Shown here one piece after another: positions 44,719 to 53,612 of a DNA stretch of 64,000 nucleotides; within the stretch, counting starts at the first letter, position 1, and each line of letters starts with the position of its first letter. The translations under genes were made by a program, and so were the position numbers. The stretch spans positions 1,550,001-1,614,000 of the forward strand of contig NZ_CP059600.1 in NCBI RefSeq assembly GCF_022369475.1, read 5' to 3'. The notes under the pieces were generated by a model that did not search any database, was not told the DNA's origin, and saw nothing but the letters and a program-made list of their open reading frames with translations. This DNA is from Campylobacter sp. RM12651 (GTDB lineage: Bacteria > Campylobacterota > Campylobacteria > Campylobacterales > Campylobacteraceae).

Positions 44719-46782
44719 TTAGAATTTGTAACTAAAGCCTAGTTTTATATTTCTTCCTGCTTCATAGTCATTTGCAGTCTCAACCCCAAATCTTCTTTGA
44801 GAATGTGAAACATAAGTTTTATCAAATAGATTGCCAACGCTTAAGTTTATTTCAAGATTTTGAGTAGGCATATAACTTGCATATATTTCGCTTACTCCAT
44901 AACCTGCTTTTTTAGTTCCATCTTCTAAAGTCTTACCAGCAAAAGCTATTAGGTTATAACCAAATAATGTATCAATTGGACTAGCAAAATATTCAGCATT
45001 AAATGTATATTTATCCCCACTATCACTATATGCCATTACGCCACCAACTTTACTTTTATCTTTATGTTTTGTTGTTTGATGAGTATAACTTGCACTAAAT
45101 TTTAAATTCTCATAAGCATAAGAAGCATATAATTCAACCCCACGAACATTAGATTTACCCATATTCATACGATTATAATTATTTGTAACATTTTGTCCGT
45201 TTTGAGTAGTTGTTACGCTTACATTTTCTTTAATTAAATTCTTATAATCAGTATAAAAATACTTAGCTACAAAATTAACATTATGTTCATTAAAGTTATT
45301 TTTATACCCAAATCCAGCTTCATAAGCATCACCTGTTTCAGGCTCTAAATTCTCATCAATATAATTTGTATTAAATGTATTTTCACTAAGTCTTAAAGCT
45401 TCAATCGGATCAGGCCCTCTAAATACTTTTGAATACCCAGCAAATAAATTAATGCCGTTTTCTGCCTTATAATCAAGTGCTAACGCAGGGCTAAAATTAT
45501 TAAATCCTTGAGTTTTCTTACCAAAATTATCTATAGTAAATCTATCAAATCTAACTCCAGGAATTATGCTAAATCCACCAATTTGAATAGTATCTTGTAA
45601 AAATACTGATAGGTTGTTTGCTACTTCTTTAGGATGATTGTTTGTAGGAGTTACAGAAATTGCTCCATTTGTTGCATCTTTTAAACTTGAATGATTTTTT
45701 CTAAAGCTTGTAGTTTGATACCACTCAAGTCCATAAAATACTTCTTGATTAAAGCTATTATTTTCAAATCTTGATTTATTGTTTAAATAAGCACCTGTGG
45801 TTTTTACCCCATCATTTGATAAAAATGCTTTACCACCTGATTTTTTAAACTCTGCATAATTTGGAACTTCATCTTTTATAAGCCTATGCTCTGTATGATA
45901 AACTCTAAATTCGCTATCAATTAATTCATTTGGATTGTAATTGTAATTAAATGTATAGGTATCTCTTTGCATAATTTGAGGCAAAATAGGTTGAGCTCTT
46001 TCTCCTGCTTTTAGTGTGCCTGTATCAAATGCCACCGAGCCACCAAACTCACCCCTAAATGGAAAATCACCATCATATTCAGTATGCTCATAGCTAAGAC
46101 CTGCTTTATGCTCATCTTTTTCATAATTTACTTTAAATAAATAGCTTAAATCATGACCCTTACCACCAATATCATTGCCATTTCCATCTTTTCCGAAGCC
46201 ATAATTTTTATGATTAATATATGCTAAAAGACCAAAATTATTATCAGTTTTACCATAAGCCATTATGCTTTTTTGCCATTCTTTATTATTAGTTGAATAG
46301 CCTGTCTTAAACTTACCACCAAAACTCTCATCACCTTCTAATAAATCAAATGCACTTGCAGTCTTAAACGCAACCGAACCACCTAAAGCACCTGAGTTAT
46401 TAGCAACACTTAAAACACCCACGCCAACATCAATAGCTTTTAATAAATCAACATCTAAAACTAAATCAGCCGAGTGATGAAAAATATTTCCACGTTGTCT
46501 TGCACCATCAATAGTAATATTAATACCCCTATCATTTACACCACGCATATAAAGTTTTTGATTAAACTGATTTGTCCCTGCTACATAAACACCTGGAATA
46601 TCACGCATAACATCTCTTATTGCACCTGCGTTTTTGTTTGAAATTTTTAGCGAATCAACATTAGAATATCCAATTGAACTAGCATTTACTTCAATAGTAT
46701 CAAGATTAGCATTCTCATTAGCCAATAAGCCAACACCACCAAATAAGCATAAAGCCAAAGAAAGTTTTAAAGATTTTCTCAA
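44719..46782 (-). CDS. TonB-dependent outer-membrane receptor (iron/heme type)
   Basis: A 687-residue receptor with signal peptide (LSLALCLFGGVGLLA), TonB box LDTIEVNA, a canonical plug (KNAGAIRDVMRDIPGVYV, YMRGVNDRGINITIDGARQ), and a barrel ending GRNIKLGFSYKF. The plug motif RQRGNIFHHSADL resembles hemoglobin/transferrin-type receptors. Receptor plus exbB-exbD-tonB on the same strand resembles the transferrin/lactoferrin-iron locus of C. jejuni, from memory. A Fur-box-like sequence lies just upstream. Exact ligand is uncertain. Confidence 0.88.
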   Translation of the reverse strand: MRKSLKLSLALCLFGGVGLLANENANLDTIEVNASSIGYSNVDSLKISNKNAGAIRDVMRDIPGVYVAGTNQFNQKLYMRGVNDRGINITIDGARQRGNIFHHSADLVLDVDLLKAIDVGVGVLSVANNSGALGGSVAFKTASAFDLLEGDESFGGKFKTGYSTNNKEWQKSIMAYGKTDNNFGLLAYINHKNYGFGKDGNGNDIGGKGHDLSYLFKVNYEKDEHKAGLSYEHTEYDGDFPFRGEFGGSVAFDTGTLKAGERAQPILPQIMQRDTYTFNYNYNPNELIDSEFRVYHTEHRLIKDEVPNYAEFKKSGGKAFLSNDGVKTTGAYLNNKSRFENNSFNQEVFYGLEWYQTTSFRKNHSSLKDATNGAISVTPTNNHPKEVANNLSVFLQDTIQIGGFSIIPGVRFDRFTIDNFGKKTQGFNNFSPALALDYKAENGINLFAGYSKVFRGPDPIEALRLSENTFNTNYIDENLEPETGDAYEAGFGYKNNFNEHNVNFVAKYFYTDYKNLIKENVSVTTTQNGQNVTNNYNRMNMGKSNVRGVELYASYAYENLKFSASYTHQTTKHKDKSKVGGVMAYSDSGDKYTFNAEYFASPIDTLFGYNLIAFAGKTLEDGTKKAGYGVSEIYASYMPTQNLEINLSVGNLFDKTYVSHSQRRFGVETANDYEAGRNIKLGFSYKF

Positions 46783-46797
46783 AATATCTCCTTAATT

Positions 46798-46816
46798 GAT
46801 AATAAAAATGATATTC
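46798..46816. promoter_or_regulatory. Fur-box-like sequence upstream of the TonB receptor
   Basis: GATAATAAAAATGATATTC matches 14 of 19 positions of GATAATGATAATCATTATC and lies 16 bases upstream of the receptor start. A second AATAATTATCATAATATT-like stretch is at about 46850-46868. In DNA this AT rich some similarity is expected by chance, so iron repression is a reasonable but unproven reading. Confidence 0.45.
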
Positions 46817-46975
46817 TATAATATTTTTAGTTAATAACAAAAATAATTATCATAATATTTATAAGTTTTAAATAAATGATAGTTATATTGATAATAAATT
46901 TTATTTAAAATTCAAATTCATTGTAATATTGTTTAAGATTTTTAAAATAAAGAATTTAATTTAGCTTTTGTAGTT

Positions 46976-47587
46976 TTATAATTTTTTAGAAAATACTTCG
47001 TATAATAAATCTATTTCGCTATCTTCAAATATAGCTGAATTTTTATTTTTTAGATAATCTTTCATCTTAATTTTATTGATACTTACACTCACTTTACAAC
47101 CCCTACAATACATTAAAAATCCTTCTCCTAAAGAAAAAAAATCATTTAATTCTTTATTGCATTCCGTGCAAGTTTCACTAAAATAAAGCCTACCTTCATA
47201 CTCAATCATCAAAGCATAAGCATCTAAAAACACCCTTTTATAATGCTGAGTTTTTAATCTATTGATTATTCTTAAACTTAAATCATAATAAAAACTTCCG
47301 CACTCTTGATTATCTTTTAAATGCTCATATAAAAGCACACAAAAACTCTGCCAAGCCTTAATAATCTCATAATCATTCCAAGGTAAGGCTAATTGCATTG
47401 TTGAATGTAATTTTGGCAAAAATAAAGGCTGAATACTTAGCTCATAATCAATAATATTTCCGACTATTAAATGTGAGTGTCTAACTCCGTAAAATCTATA
47501 GCATTTTACTAATTCTTCGCTACTTAGGATAAAGACTATTAAATCTTTATCCCTAACGCTAAAGGTATTTAAAATTATTCCTTGCAA
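46976..47587 (-). CDS. recO: DNA repair/recombination mediator RecO
   Basis: A 203-residue protein with an N-terminal OB-fold (MQGIILNTFSVRDKDLIVFIL) and a helical part carrying a zinc-type Cys set (ETCTECN and YCRGC). RecO helps load RecA on SSB-coated DNA. It is shorter than E. coli RecO (242), as in other Campylobacterota. The start overlaps the stop of the upstream fusion gene by 13 bases. Confidence 0.87.
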   Translation of the reverse strand: MQGIILNTFSVRDKDLIVFILSSEELVKCYRFYGVRHSHLIVGNIIDYELSIQPLFLPKLHSTMQLALPWNDYEIIKAWQSFCVLLYEHLKDNQECGSFYYDLSLRIINRLKTQHYKRVFLDAYALMIEYEGRLYFSETCTECNKELNDFFSLGEGFLMYCRGCKVSVSINKIKMKDYLKNKNSAIFEDSEIDLLYEVFSKKL

Positions 47588-49023
47588 TAATTAGCACCTT
47601 CGTTTGCAAAAAAAGTATCGTAATGAATGTTAAAAAAGGCATTTTCAAGACTTTTAAATAATTTTGGGTTTTGTGCTTCAAGACTTGCTAAAAGCTCTTT
47701 TGTTTCTGCTCTTGCGTGTGGCATTTTCACATCAAATCTCATAGCAGGGCAAGCTTCATCGCCTATTGTTTTAAGACCATTTTTAATAGCATTTTCTCTT
47801 AGCATTCTTTCACGAACAAATATCAAAGGGCGAATTACGGTAATTCCTTGTGCTGAAGTGAATTTCGCAGCAAGTGTTCTTAAAGCTCCATTATAAGTAA
47901 AGTTCATAAAAAAGCTCTCAATAGCATCATCTAAATGATGACCTAACGCTAATTTATTAAAGCCATTTTCCTTAGCATAAGTATATAAATATCCCCTTCT
48001 CATACGAGAGAAAAACGAGCAAAAGCTTGAATTTTGACGGATTTTTTCACTAGAAATCTCATAAATATTACTTTCAATTATTGTATGTTTTATACCTAAA
48101 ATCTTGCAATAATTGCTTAAATATTTATAATCTTCACCCATTCCATAACTAAGCGTTACTGCTTCAAATTCAAACTTAAACGGGACTGCTCTTTGCATAT
48201 GTTTAAGTAGCATTAGTAAGCTTAAGCTATCTTTTCCACCGCTAAGTCCTACTAAAACCTTATCGCCTTCTTCAATTAAATTAAATTTATCACAAGCTCT
48301 TGCCACTTCTTTAATAAGTCTTTTACTAAGCTCATTTTTAAACAAATGTTCGCACATTTTTAAGACAAATCTAGCACTATTTTTAGCAGCTAGTTCTAAA
48401 AACTCATCAAAACTAACATCAGCATTTCCACCTGCATCATCGCTAATTGCTCTTAGTATAAAACAAGGCACATTAAGACTTTCGCAAACTAAAGCAACGC
48501 TTGCTCCTTCCATCTCAACCGCATCAGCATTAAAAGTATCTTTAATCCAATTTTTCTTAGTTTCATCGCAAATAAATTGGTCTGATGTCGCAATAATGCC
48601 GCTAACTACATTTAAATCAAGCTCTTTTGCTACTTTTTTAGCAATATTATTTAATTTTTCACTTGTTTTTATAAAAACGCTAGTTTCAGGAACATAGCCA
48701 GGTTTGTGTCCAAATGCTGTTATATCTATATCGTGCTGCACTAATTCTTCTGCAATTAATAAATCCCCTATTTTTAAATTAGGATTAAGCGACCCTGCAA
48801 CGCCTGTAAAAAGCAAACAATCAGCCTTGTATTTTTCTATCATTACACTAGCACTTAGAGCTGAATTTACTTTGCCTATTTTTGAATAAGCAATAATTAG
48901 TTCATGACCTGCGTAATCAATGAAATAATAAGTATTATTTGCATATTTACTCTCTTTATAAGAATACTCATTTAAAATTGGCTCAATTTCTTCACGCATA
49001 GCACCTAAAATTGCTATTTTCAT
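47575..49023 (-). CDS. Fusion of MTA/SAH nucleosidase (MTAN, Pfs) with a TtcA-like PP-loop protein
   Basis: One uninterrupted 482-residue frame. Residues 1-228 are a complete MTAN: Glu12 (MREEIEP), FTGVAGSLNP, VEMEGAS (Glu172) and AISDDAG (Asp195/196) are the purine-ring and catalytic positions. In Campylobacterota this enzyme also cleaves aminodeoxyfutalosine in menaquinone synthesis. Residues about 231-482 are a tRNA 2-thiocytidine synthetase-type domain: PP-loop SGGKDS (261-266), SSFCSFFSRMRRG, LALGHHLDDA and a late DEACP. The expected CxxC reads C335-S-F-F338, so one cluster Cys is absent; C425 is present. There is no linker, and an internal ATG (residue 223) could restart translation but lacks a ribosome site. 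Close relatives carry two genes, from memory. Confidence 0.9.
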   Translation of the reverse strand: MKIAILGAMREEIEPILNEYSYKESKYANNTYYFIDYAGHELIIAYSKIGKVNSALSASVMIEKYKADCLLFTGVAGSLNPNLKIGDLLIAEELVQHDIDITAFGHKPGYVPETSVFIKTSEKLNNIAKKVAKELDLNVVSGIIATSDQFICDETKKNWIKDTFNADAVEMEGASVALVCESLNVPCFILRAISDDAGGNADVSFDEFLELAAKNSARFVLKMCEHLFKNELSKRLIKEVARACDKFNLIEEGDKVLVGLSGGKDSLSLLMLLKHMQRAVPFKFEFEAVTLSYGMGEDYKYLSNYCKILGIKHTIIESNIYEISSEKIRQNSSFCSFFSRMRRGYLYTYAKENGFNKLALGHHLDDAIESFFMNFTYNGALRTLAAKFTSAQGITVIRPLIFVRERMLRENAIKNGLKTIGDEACPAMRFDVKMPHARAETKELLASLEAQNPKLFKSLENAFFNIHYDTFFANEGANYCKE

Positions 49024-49997
49024 TGGTTTTCCTTAAATGTTTTTATAAAGTTTTCAATATCTTCTAGGCTTTTTATACTAATACTTGGTTTGTTTGTTAT
49101 TTTTTTATTAAGTCCGCATAAAACACTGCTTCCAAATTCTATAAAACCATCAACGCTATTTTCTATACTTTTTATGCTTTGTTTATATAAAACAGGCTTA
49201 ATAAGTTGCTCTTTTATAGCTAAAATAGCTTCATTTTTAGTGCTATAAGGCTTTATAAAAGCATTTGAGATTACTGGTATGAAATCATCATTAAATAACA
49301 ATTCTTTTTCTAATTTATTAGCTGCACTTTGCATTAAAGGGCAATGACTTGCTACGCTCATATTAAGTAGCATTGCTCTTTTTGCTCCAGCATTTTTAAA
49401 ATCATCTATGCTATTTTCTAAATCTTTTTTAAGCCCAGCTACGACTATTTGACCATCGCAATTGTAATTTGCAGCATAGATTTGCTTATTTTCCTTATTT
49501 GCTTTAGCACAAATTTCTTCTACTAAATTATCATCTAAACCTAAAATAACCATCATAGAAGCAGGATTTTCACTACTTGCACATTCTTGCATATATCTTC
49601 CACGCATATTTACTAGCTTTAAAGCATTTTTTAATTCAAGTGCATTATTTGCACATAAAGCCGAAAATTCTCCTAAAGAATGCCCTAAAGATGGAGTGTT
49701 TTCATAACTAATAAAAGGCTTTATATCATCTTTTTTTCTTAAAGAAATTCCATTTTCTTCTAGTAATTTTTCAAATACTTTATAATACATAATGCTATTT
49801 AGTAATATTGCAGGTTGGGTAAATTCACTTATATCTAATCTATCATTTTTACTAAAAATTAATTCTTGAAAATCAATACCACAAAAACTACTAACTTCAT
49901 CATAAGTTTTTCTTACAAACTCAAAATTATCAAATAATTCTTGACCCATAAAAGCACTTTGAGAACCTTGACCTGGGTATAAAAATGCGTAATTCAT
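49020..49997 (-). CDS. fabD: Malonyl-CoA:ACP transacylase
   Basis: It loads malonyl groups on acyl carrier protein for fatty acid synthesis. The 325-residue sequence opens with FLYPGQGSQSAFMGQELF and has the nucleophile motif GHSLGEFSAL and the catalytic His in VASHCPLMQ. It overlaps the fusion gene by 4 bases. A 440-base gap lies upstream, unusual in this compact block. Confidence 0.95.
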   Translation of the reverse strand: MNYAFLYPGQGSQSAFMGQELFDNFEFVRKTYDEVSSFCGIDFQELIFSKNDRLDISEFTQPAILLNSIMYYKVFEKLLEENGISLRKKDDIKPFISYENTPSLGHSLGEFSALCANNALELKNALKLVNMRGRYMQECASSENPASMMVILGLDDNLVEEICAKANKENKQIYAANYNCDGQIVVAGLKKDLENSIDDFKNAGAKRAMLLNMSVASHCPLMQSAANKLEKELLFNDDFIPVISNAFIKPYSTKNEAILAIKEQLIKPVLYKQSIKSIENSVDGFIEFGSSVLCGLNKKITNKPSISIKSLEDIENFIKTFKENQ

Positions 49998-50394
49998 ATT
50001 TTTCCTTTTTAATTTATTTTATTATCAAATCTTATAATACAAGTATTAAAATCTTTTAATTACAGCTATTATAAATCTTTTTTACATTTTATATAATATT
50101 ATAAAAATATAAATTCCATTATTAAAATAATAAACGAAGTTTAACTTGTAATACTAATACAATCTATATTTTTAATATCATAATTTTAGCACTTTTTTAT
50201 GATTGAATTAAAAATCAAGTTAAAAATAATAAGTTTTGTATATTTATAACTTACGATTATATATTAAAGATTACTTGTAATTTATGAATTTGATAGCAAT
50301 AAATGTATTTTAAAGATTTGACATAAAAAATAAAATTATAAAAATGATTAATTTTAAAAAACTGAATACTTTGAGTATATAATAAATATTAGTA
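49998..50394. other. Long AT-rich intergenic region between fabD and slyD
   Basis: About 400 bases without a convincing open frame on either strand. It must contain the fabD promoter; AAAAAGGAAAAAT precedes the fabD ATG on the minus strand. Several short A/T inverted repeats occur but none stands out. A small RNA cannot be excluded. Confidence 0.4.
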
Positions 50395-50416
50395 TAAGGC
50401 GAAATAAATCGCCTTA
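50395..50416 (-). terminator. Terminator hairpin after slyD
   Basis: TAAGGCGA / TCGCCTTA, an 8-bp stem with a 6-base loop, 22 bases after the slyD stop on the minus strand. It probably ends the long atp-tol-pal-slyD transcript. Confidence 0.65.
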
Positions 50417-50438
50417 CATTTTAGCTAAACCTTAGCTC

Positions 50439-51032
50439 TTAACCTCTGCAACAACCGCCGCCGTGGTGATGATGGTGATGATCATCTTCATCATCATGAT
50501 GATGACCGCAACTTCCATCGCCTTTGCAACCACTATGTCCGTGATTTCCACATCCACATCCACCAGCTTGTGCTACTGCACCACTTTCTAATTCTTCAGG
50601 AGTAGCATCTCTTACTTCTTTAATATTTACGGTAAATAATAAATCTCTTCCTGCATAAGGATGATTATAATCAATTACTACGCTACTATCTTTGATTTCT
50701 TTAACAACAACTCTAACTGTTGAGCCATCTTCGTTTTCTCCGAATAATTCTAAGCCAACATTTAAATCAATGCCTGCGAATTGTTCTTTTGGTAATTCTT
50801 GAACCAAATTCTCATCATATTCTTGCCAAGCTTTATCTTTAGTGATTAAAATATCACTTTCATCACCCTCATTTAGTTTAGCAATTTCATCTTCTAAAGC
50901 CTCTAATACTTGATTTCTACCTAATAAAAATGAAATAGGATGAAAATCAGTATTATTTTCTAATACTTCATTAGTTTTTGCATCACGCAATATAAAATTA
51001 AGTGATACTACGCTGTCTTTTTTTATAGCCAT
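50439..51032 (-). CDS. slyD: FKBP-type peptidyl-prolyl isomerase SlyD with metal-binding tail
   Basis: A 197-residue protein. Residues 1-150 form the FKBP domain with inserted flap (IAKLNEGDESDILI, DYNHPYAGRDLLFTV). The last 45 residues are very rich in His, Cys, Gly and Asp (GGCGCGNHGH, HHHDDEDDHHHHHHGGGCC), a nickel/zinc store like that of E. coli SlyD. In this group it may feed nickel to hydrogenase or urease, though none is in the window. AAAGGAT precedes the ATG. Confidence 0.95.
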   Translation of the reverse strand: MAIKKDSVVSLNFILRDAKTNEVLENNTDFHPISFLLGRNQVLEALEDEIAKLNEGDESDILITKDKAWQEYDENLVQELPKEQFAGIDLNVGLELFGENEDGSTVRVVVKEIKDSSVVIDYNHPYAGRDLLFTVNIKEVRDATPEELESGAVAQAGGCGCGNHGHSGCKGDGSCGHHHDDEDDHHHHHHGGGCCRG

Positions 51033-51047
51033 TTTTAATCCTTTCTA

Positions 51048-51890
51048 TTAATTTATACTTTTAGCTTCACTTGAATCTGGAAATTGTTTTTTAAGTGCTG
51101 CATAAAAATTATTTGCTTTTTCTGTTTCATTAATTGCCTTCAACGAATTTGCGGTATTTAATAAAATTAAAGGCATATTAGGAGCTTTTACCCCTTGATT
51201 ATTATATAAATCTGAACTTGTTTTGTAATAATATATAGCATTTTTATAGTCTTTTTGTGCGTATGCAATTTGTCCTAAATAAAAATTACATTGTGCAGGT
51301 TTATGTTTTGCATTTGCTAATTCTTCAAAAATTTTTGCGGAATTTTCATAATCTTTACTATTATATAAACTTATAGCATTTGCCATTTTTTGAGCTGGAG
51401 TTTCATTTTTAGCTGCAACCTCATTTGCTACTACTTGCTGAGTTGTAGATTTTACAGCTTTATTCTCGCCCAAGCTACTAACTAAATTTGTTAATTCACT
51501 TAAAGCCTTTTTTAACTGATTAATGCTGTTTTTTTGATTTTTTAATTCTTGTTTTATTTCAGAAATATCTTTATCATAAATATCAAGTTTTTCTTTTGAA
51601 AACTTTTCTACTTCTAATAATTTACCTTCAAAATTATAAGTTTTGTTATTCAAATCATCAACTACACTTTGAATACCTTCAATTCTTTCTAAAGCCTTAT
51701 TTGTTTTAAAATCAACACCAGTATAATCTTTACTAAGAGTTTCAACCTTTTTTTTGTTCTCTAATAAAACTTTTTCATTTTCTGTTAGCCCATAAGGCTC
51801 TTTAATATTTATATTACCTGCATTAAAGGCTGAAGTTTCTGCGTAAATAATAGGGGCTAAAGCCCCTATAAAAAGTATTTGTTTTAGCAT
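51048..51890 (-). CDS. cpoB: Tol-Pal associated periplasmic protein CpoB/YbgF
   Basis: A 280-residue exported protein: signal peptide (MLKQILFIGALAPIIYAE), a coiled-coil region (about 55-145) and C-terminal TPR repeats (NAISLYNSKDYENSAKIFEELA, FYLGQIAYAQKDYKNAIYYYK, in part). In E. coli CpoB ties peptidoglycan synthesis to Tol-mediated outer-membrane constriction. Three bases downstream of pal in the same operon. Confidence 0.9.
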   Translation of the reverse strand: MLKQILFIGALAPIIYAETSAFNAGNINIKEPYGLTENEKVLLENKKKVETLSKDYTGVDFKTNKALERIEGIQSVVDDLNNKTYNFEGKLLEVEKFSKEKLDIYDKDISEIKQELKNQKNSINQLKKALSELTNLVSSLGENKAVKSTTQQVVANEVAAKNETPAQKMANAISLYNSKDYENSAKIFEELANAKHKPAQCNFYLGQIAYAQKDYKNAIYYYKTSSDLYNNQGVKAPNMPLILLNTANSLKAINETEKANNFYAALKKQFPDSSEAKSIN

Positions 51891-51893
51891 AAA

Positions 51894-52382
51894 TTAAAAC
51901 TGAACTTTTGTTTCTGCTCTACGATTTTGAGCATCGCATTCTTTTGTTTTATCATTACATACTGGGTTGTTTTCGCCATAGCTTTTAATTGTAATTCTTG
52001 AGCTGCTAACTCCTTGAGATTCTAAACCATCTTTAACAGCTTTAGCTCTTTTTAAACCTAAAGCTTGGTTATATTCTTCACTACCCCACTCGTCGCAGTT
52101 ACCTTCAACAACAATATTTAAATCTTTACCATCTTGATTTAATAAACTTGCGTTATTTGATACTACGCCATACATATCTGAACGAATATCGTATTTATCA
52201 AAGTCAAAATATACTTTACCTAAAGAATTATTAATTCTTTCTAGTTTAGTATTAATATCTTCCTTAACATCTACATTCATATCTGGAGCAACCTCCACTT
52301 TTTTTGGAGCCTCAACTGTAGCCTTTTGACTACAACCAACAACTAAAGCTGCTAAAGCAACTGCATAAGCTAATTTTTTCAT
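51894..52382 (-). CDS. pal: Peptidoglycan-associated lipoprotein Pal
   Basis: I start at ATG 52382 (MKKLAYAVALAALVVGC, lipobox Cys), preceded by AAAGGAAA, giving 162 aa rather than the longer frame to 52424. The OmpA-like domain shows YFDFDKYDIR, VVEGNCDEWGSEEYN and RITIKSYGENNP, which bind diaminopimelate. This is the Omp18-type antigen of Campylobacter. Works with TolB at the outer membrane. Confidence 0.95.
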   Translation of the reverse strand: MKKLAYAVALAALVVGCSQKATVEAPKKVEVAPDMNVDVKEDINTKLERINNSLGKVYFDFDKYDIRSDMYGVVSNNASLLNQDGKDLNIVVEGNCDEWGSEEYNQALGLKRAKAVKDGLESQGVSSSRITIKSYGENNPVCNDKTKECDAQNRRAETKVQF

Positions 52383-52442
52383 TTTTTTCCTTTCATAAAA
52401 AGTAATTGAAATTATAATTTCCAAAACTAAAAATTTATTTAA

Positions 52443-53612
52443 TTACCAATCCAAAGTTGAAATTTTACCAACTTTTAGTGGGAAATGATACACTTTATTC
52501 TCATCAAGTCTTAAAATTCCTAAAGAACTTTGCATTCCTAATAATTTTATAAACATAATTGTCTTACCATCGCTACTAAAATTAGGGAAAATATTTCTAC
52601 CATTTAATGTCAATTGTCTTACATATTGCGAATCAGTTGCCATAACATATAAGTTAAAATCTCCTGATTTTTCACGACTTGAATAAACTATATAATTATT
52701 ATAAACACTAAAGGCAGAATTGTTTTTACCATGATAAACTAATTGAGTTGCGTTAGTTTTATCAAGACCTTGTAAATATAAATTAGGATAAGAACTTCTA
52801 TCGCTAACAAAAGCAAAACTATCACTACCTACAAATCTTGCACTAACATCTATTCCTTTATACATAGTAAGTCTTTTTGTATTTTTAGTATTTAAATCTA
52901 ATAAAAATATTTCTGGTTGATCTTCTGTTGTTTTAGTAATTAATGCTTTAGTTCCATCTTTGCTAATATCACTAAGTGCTAACATACCAGAACCTTGAGT
53001 AATTAAAGTTTTTTGATTATTCAATAAATTATATTTATATATACTCAAAATATCTTTATTATAATCTGTATAATAAAATTCATTTTGATTGCTATTTGCC
53101 CATTTTGCAAATAAATTTAATCCACCTTGCATAATAATTTTTTGATAATTTAAAGTGTAATCTGCAATAAGAATTTGACTTTGCTTAGCAGCTATTTTTC
53201 TAGTAATTAAAATCTTTTTATTCATCCAGTCTAAATCTGCTAATTTTAAGTCCTTAAACATTTGTGAAATTGCTTTGTGAGATAAAAACACATAAGCACT
53301 TTTTGGATAAGTAAAAGTATTATTATACTTAATTTCATTATTCATACCCTTAAGAGTTATGCTTAACTCATAATTATTTCCTACAGGATTTAAATTATAA
53401 TTTAATTCATAATTTGCATTATTTTCATTAGTAATTTCAAATTTAGAACTTACTAAAACATCATTTTTAATTACCTTATCAAAATCAAAATTAACCAAAC
53501 TACTTGTAGTTATTCTAATCTTAGGCAACACCTCTTGCTCGCTAACCACATCCATAATAATATCAGCAGTTAAGCATACTAAACTAAAACATAATAAAAA
53601 TATCTTTTTCAT
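52443..53612 (-). CDS. tolB: Tol-Pal periplasmic beta-propeller protein TolB
   Basis: A 389-residue exported protein with signal peptide (MKKIFLLCFSLVCLTA), N-terminal alpha/beta domain and a WD/PD40-like propeller (LLDLNTKNTKRLTMYKG, FVSDRSSYPNLYLQ, RNIFPNFSSDGKTIMF). TolB binds Pal and is displaced by TolA. Overlaps tolA by 4 bases. Confidence 0.94.
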   Translation of the reverse strand: MKKIFLLCFSLVCLTADIIMDVVSEQEVLPKIRITTSSLVNFDFDKVIKNDVLVSSKFEITNENNANYELNYNLNPVGNNYELSITLKGMNNEIKYNNTFTYPKSAYVFLSHKAISQMFKDLKLADLDWMNKKILITRKIAAKQSQILIADYTLNYQKIIMQGGLNLFAKWANSNQNEFYYTDYNKDILSIYKYNLLNNQKTLITQGSGMLALSDISKDGTKALITKTTEDQPEIFLLDLNTKNTKRLTMYKGIDVSARFVGSDSFAFVSDRSSYPNLYLQGLDKTNATQLVYHGKNNSAFSVYNNYIVYSSREKSGDFNLYVMATDSQYVRQLTLNGRNIFPNFSSDGKTIMFIKLLGMQSSLGILRLDENKVYHFPLKVGKISTLDW

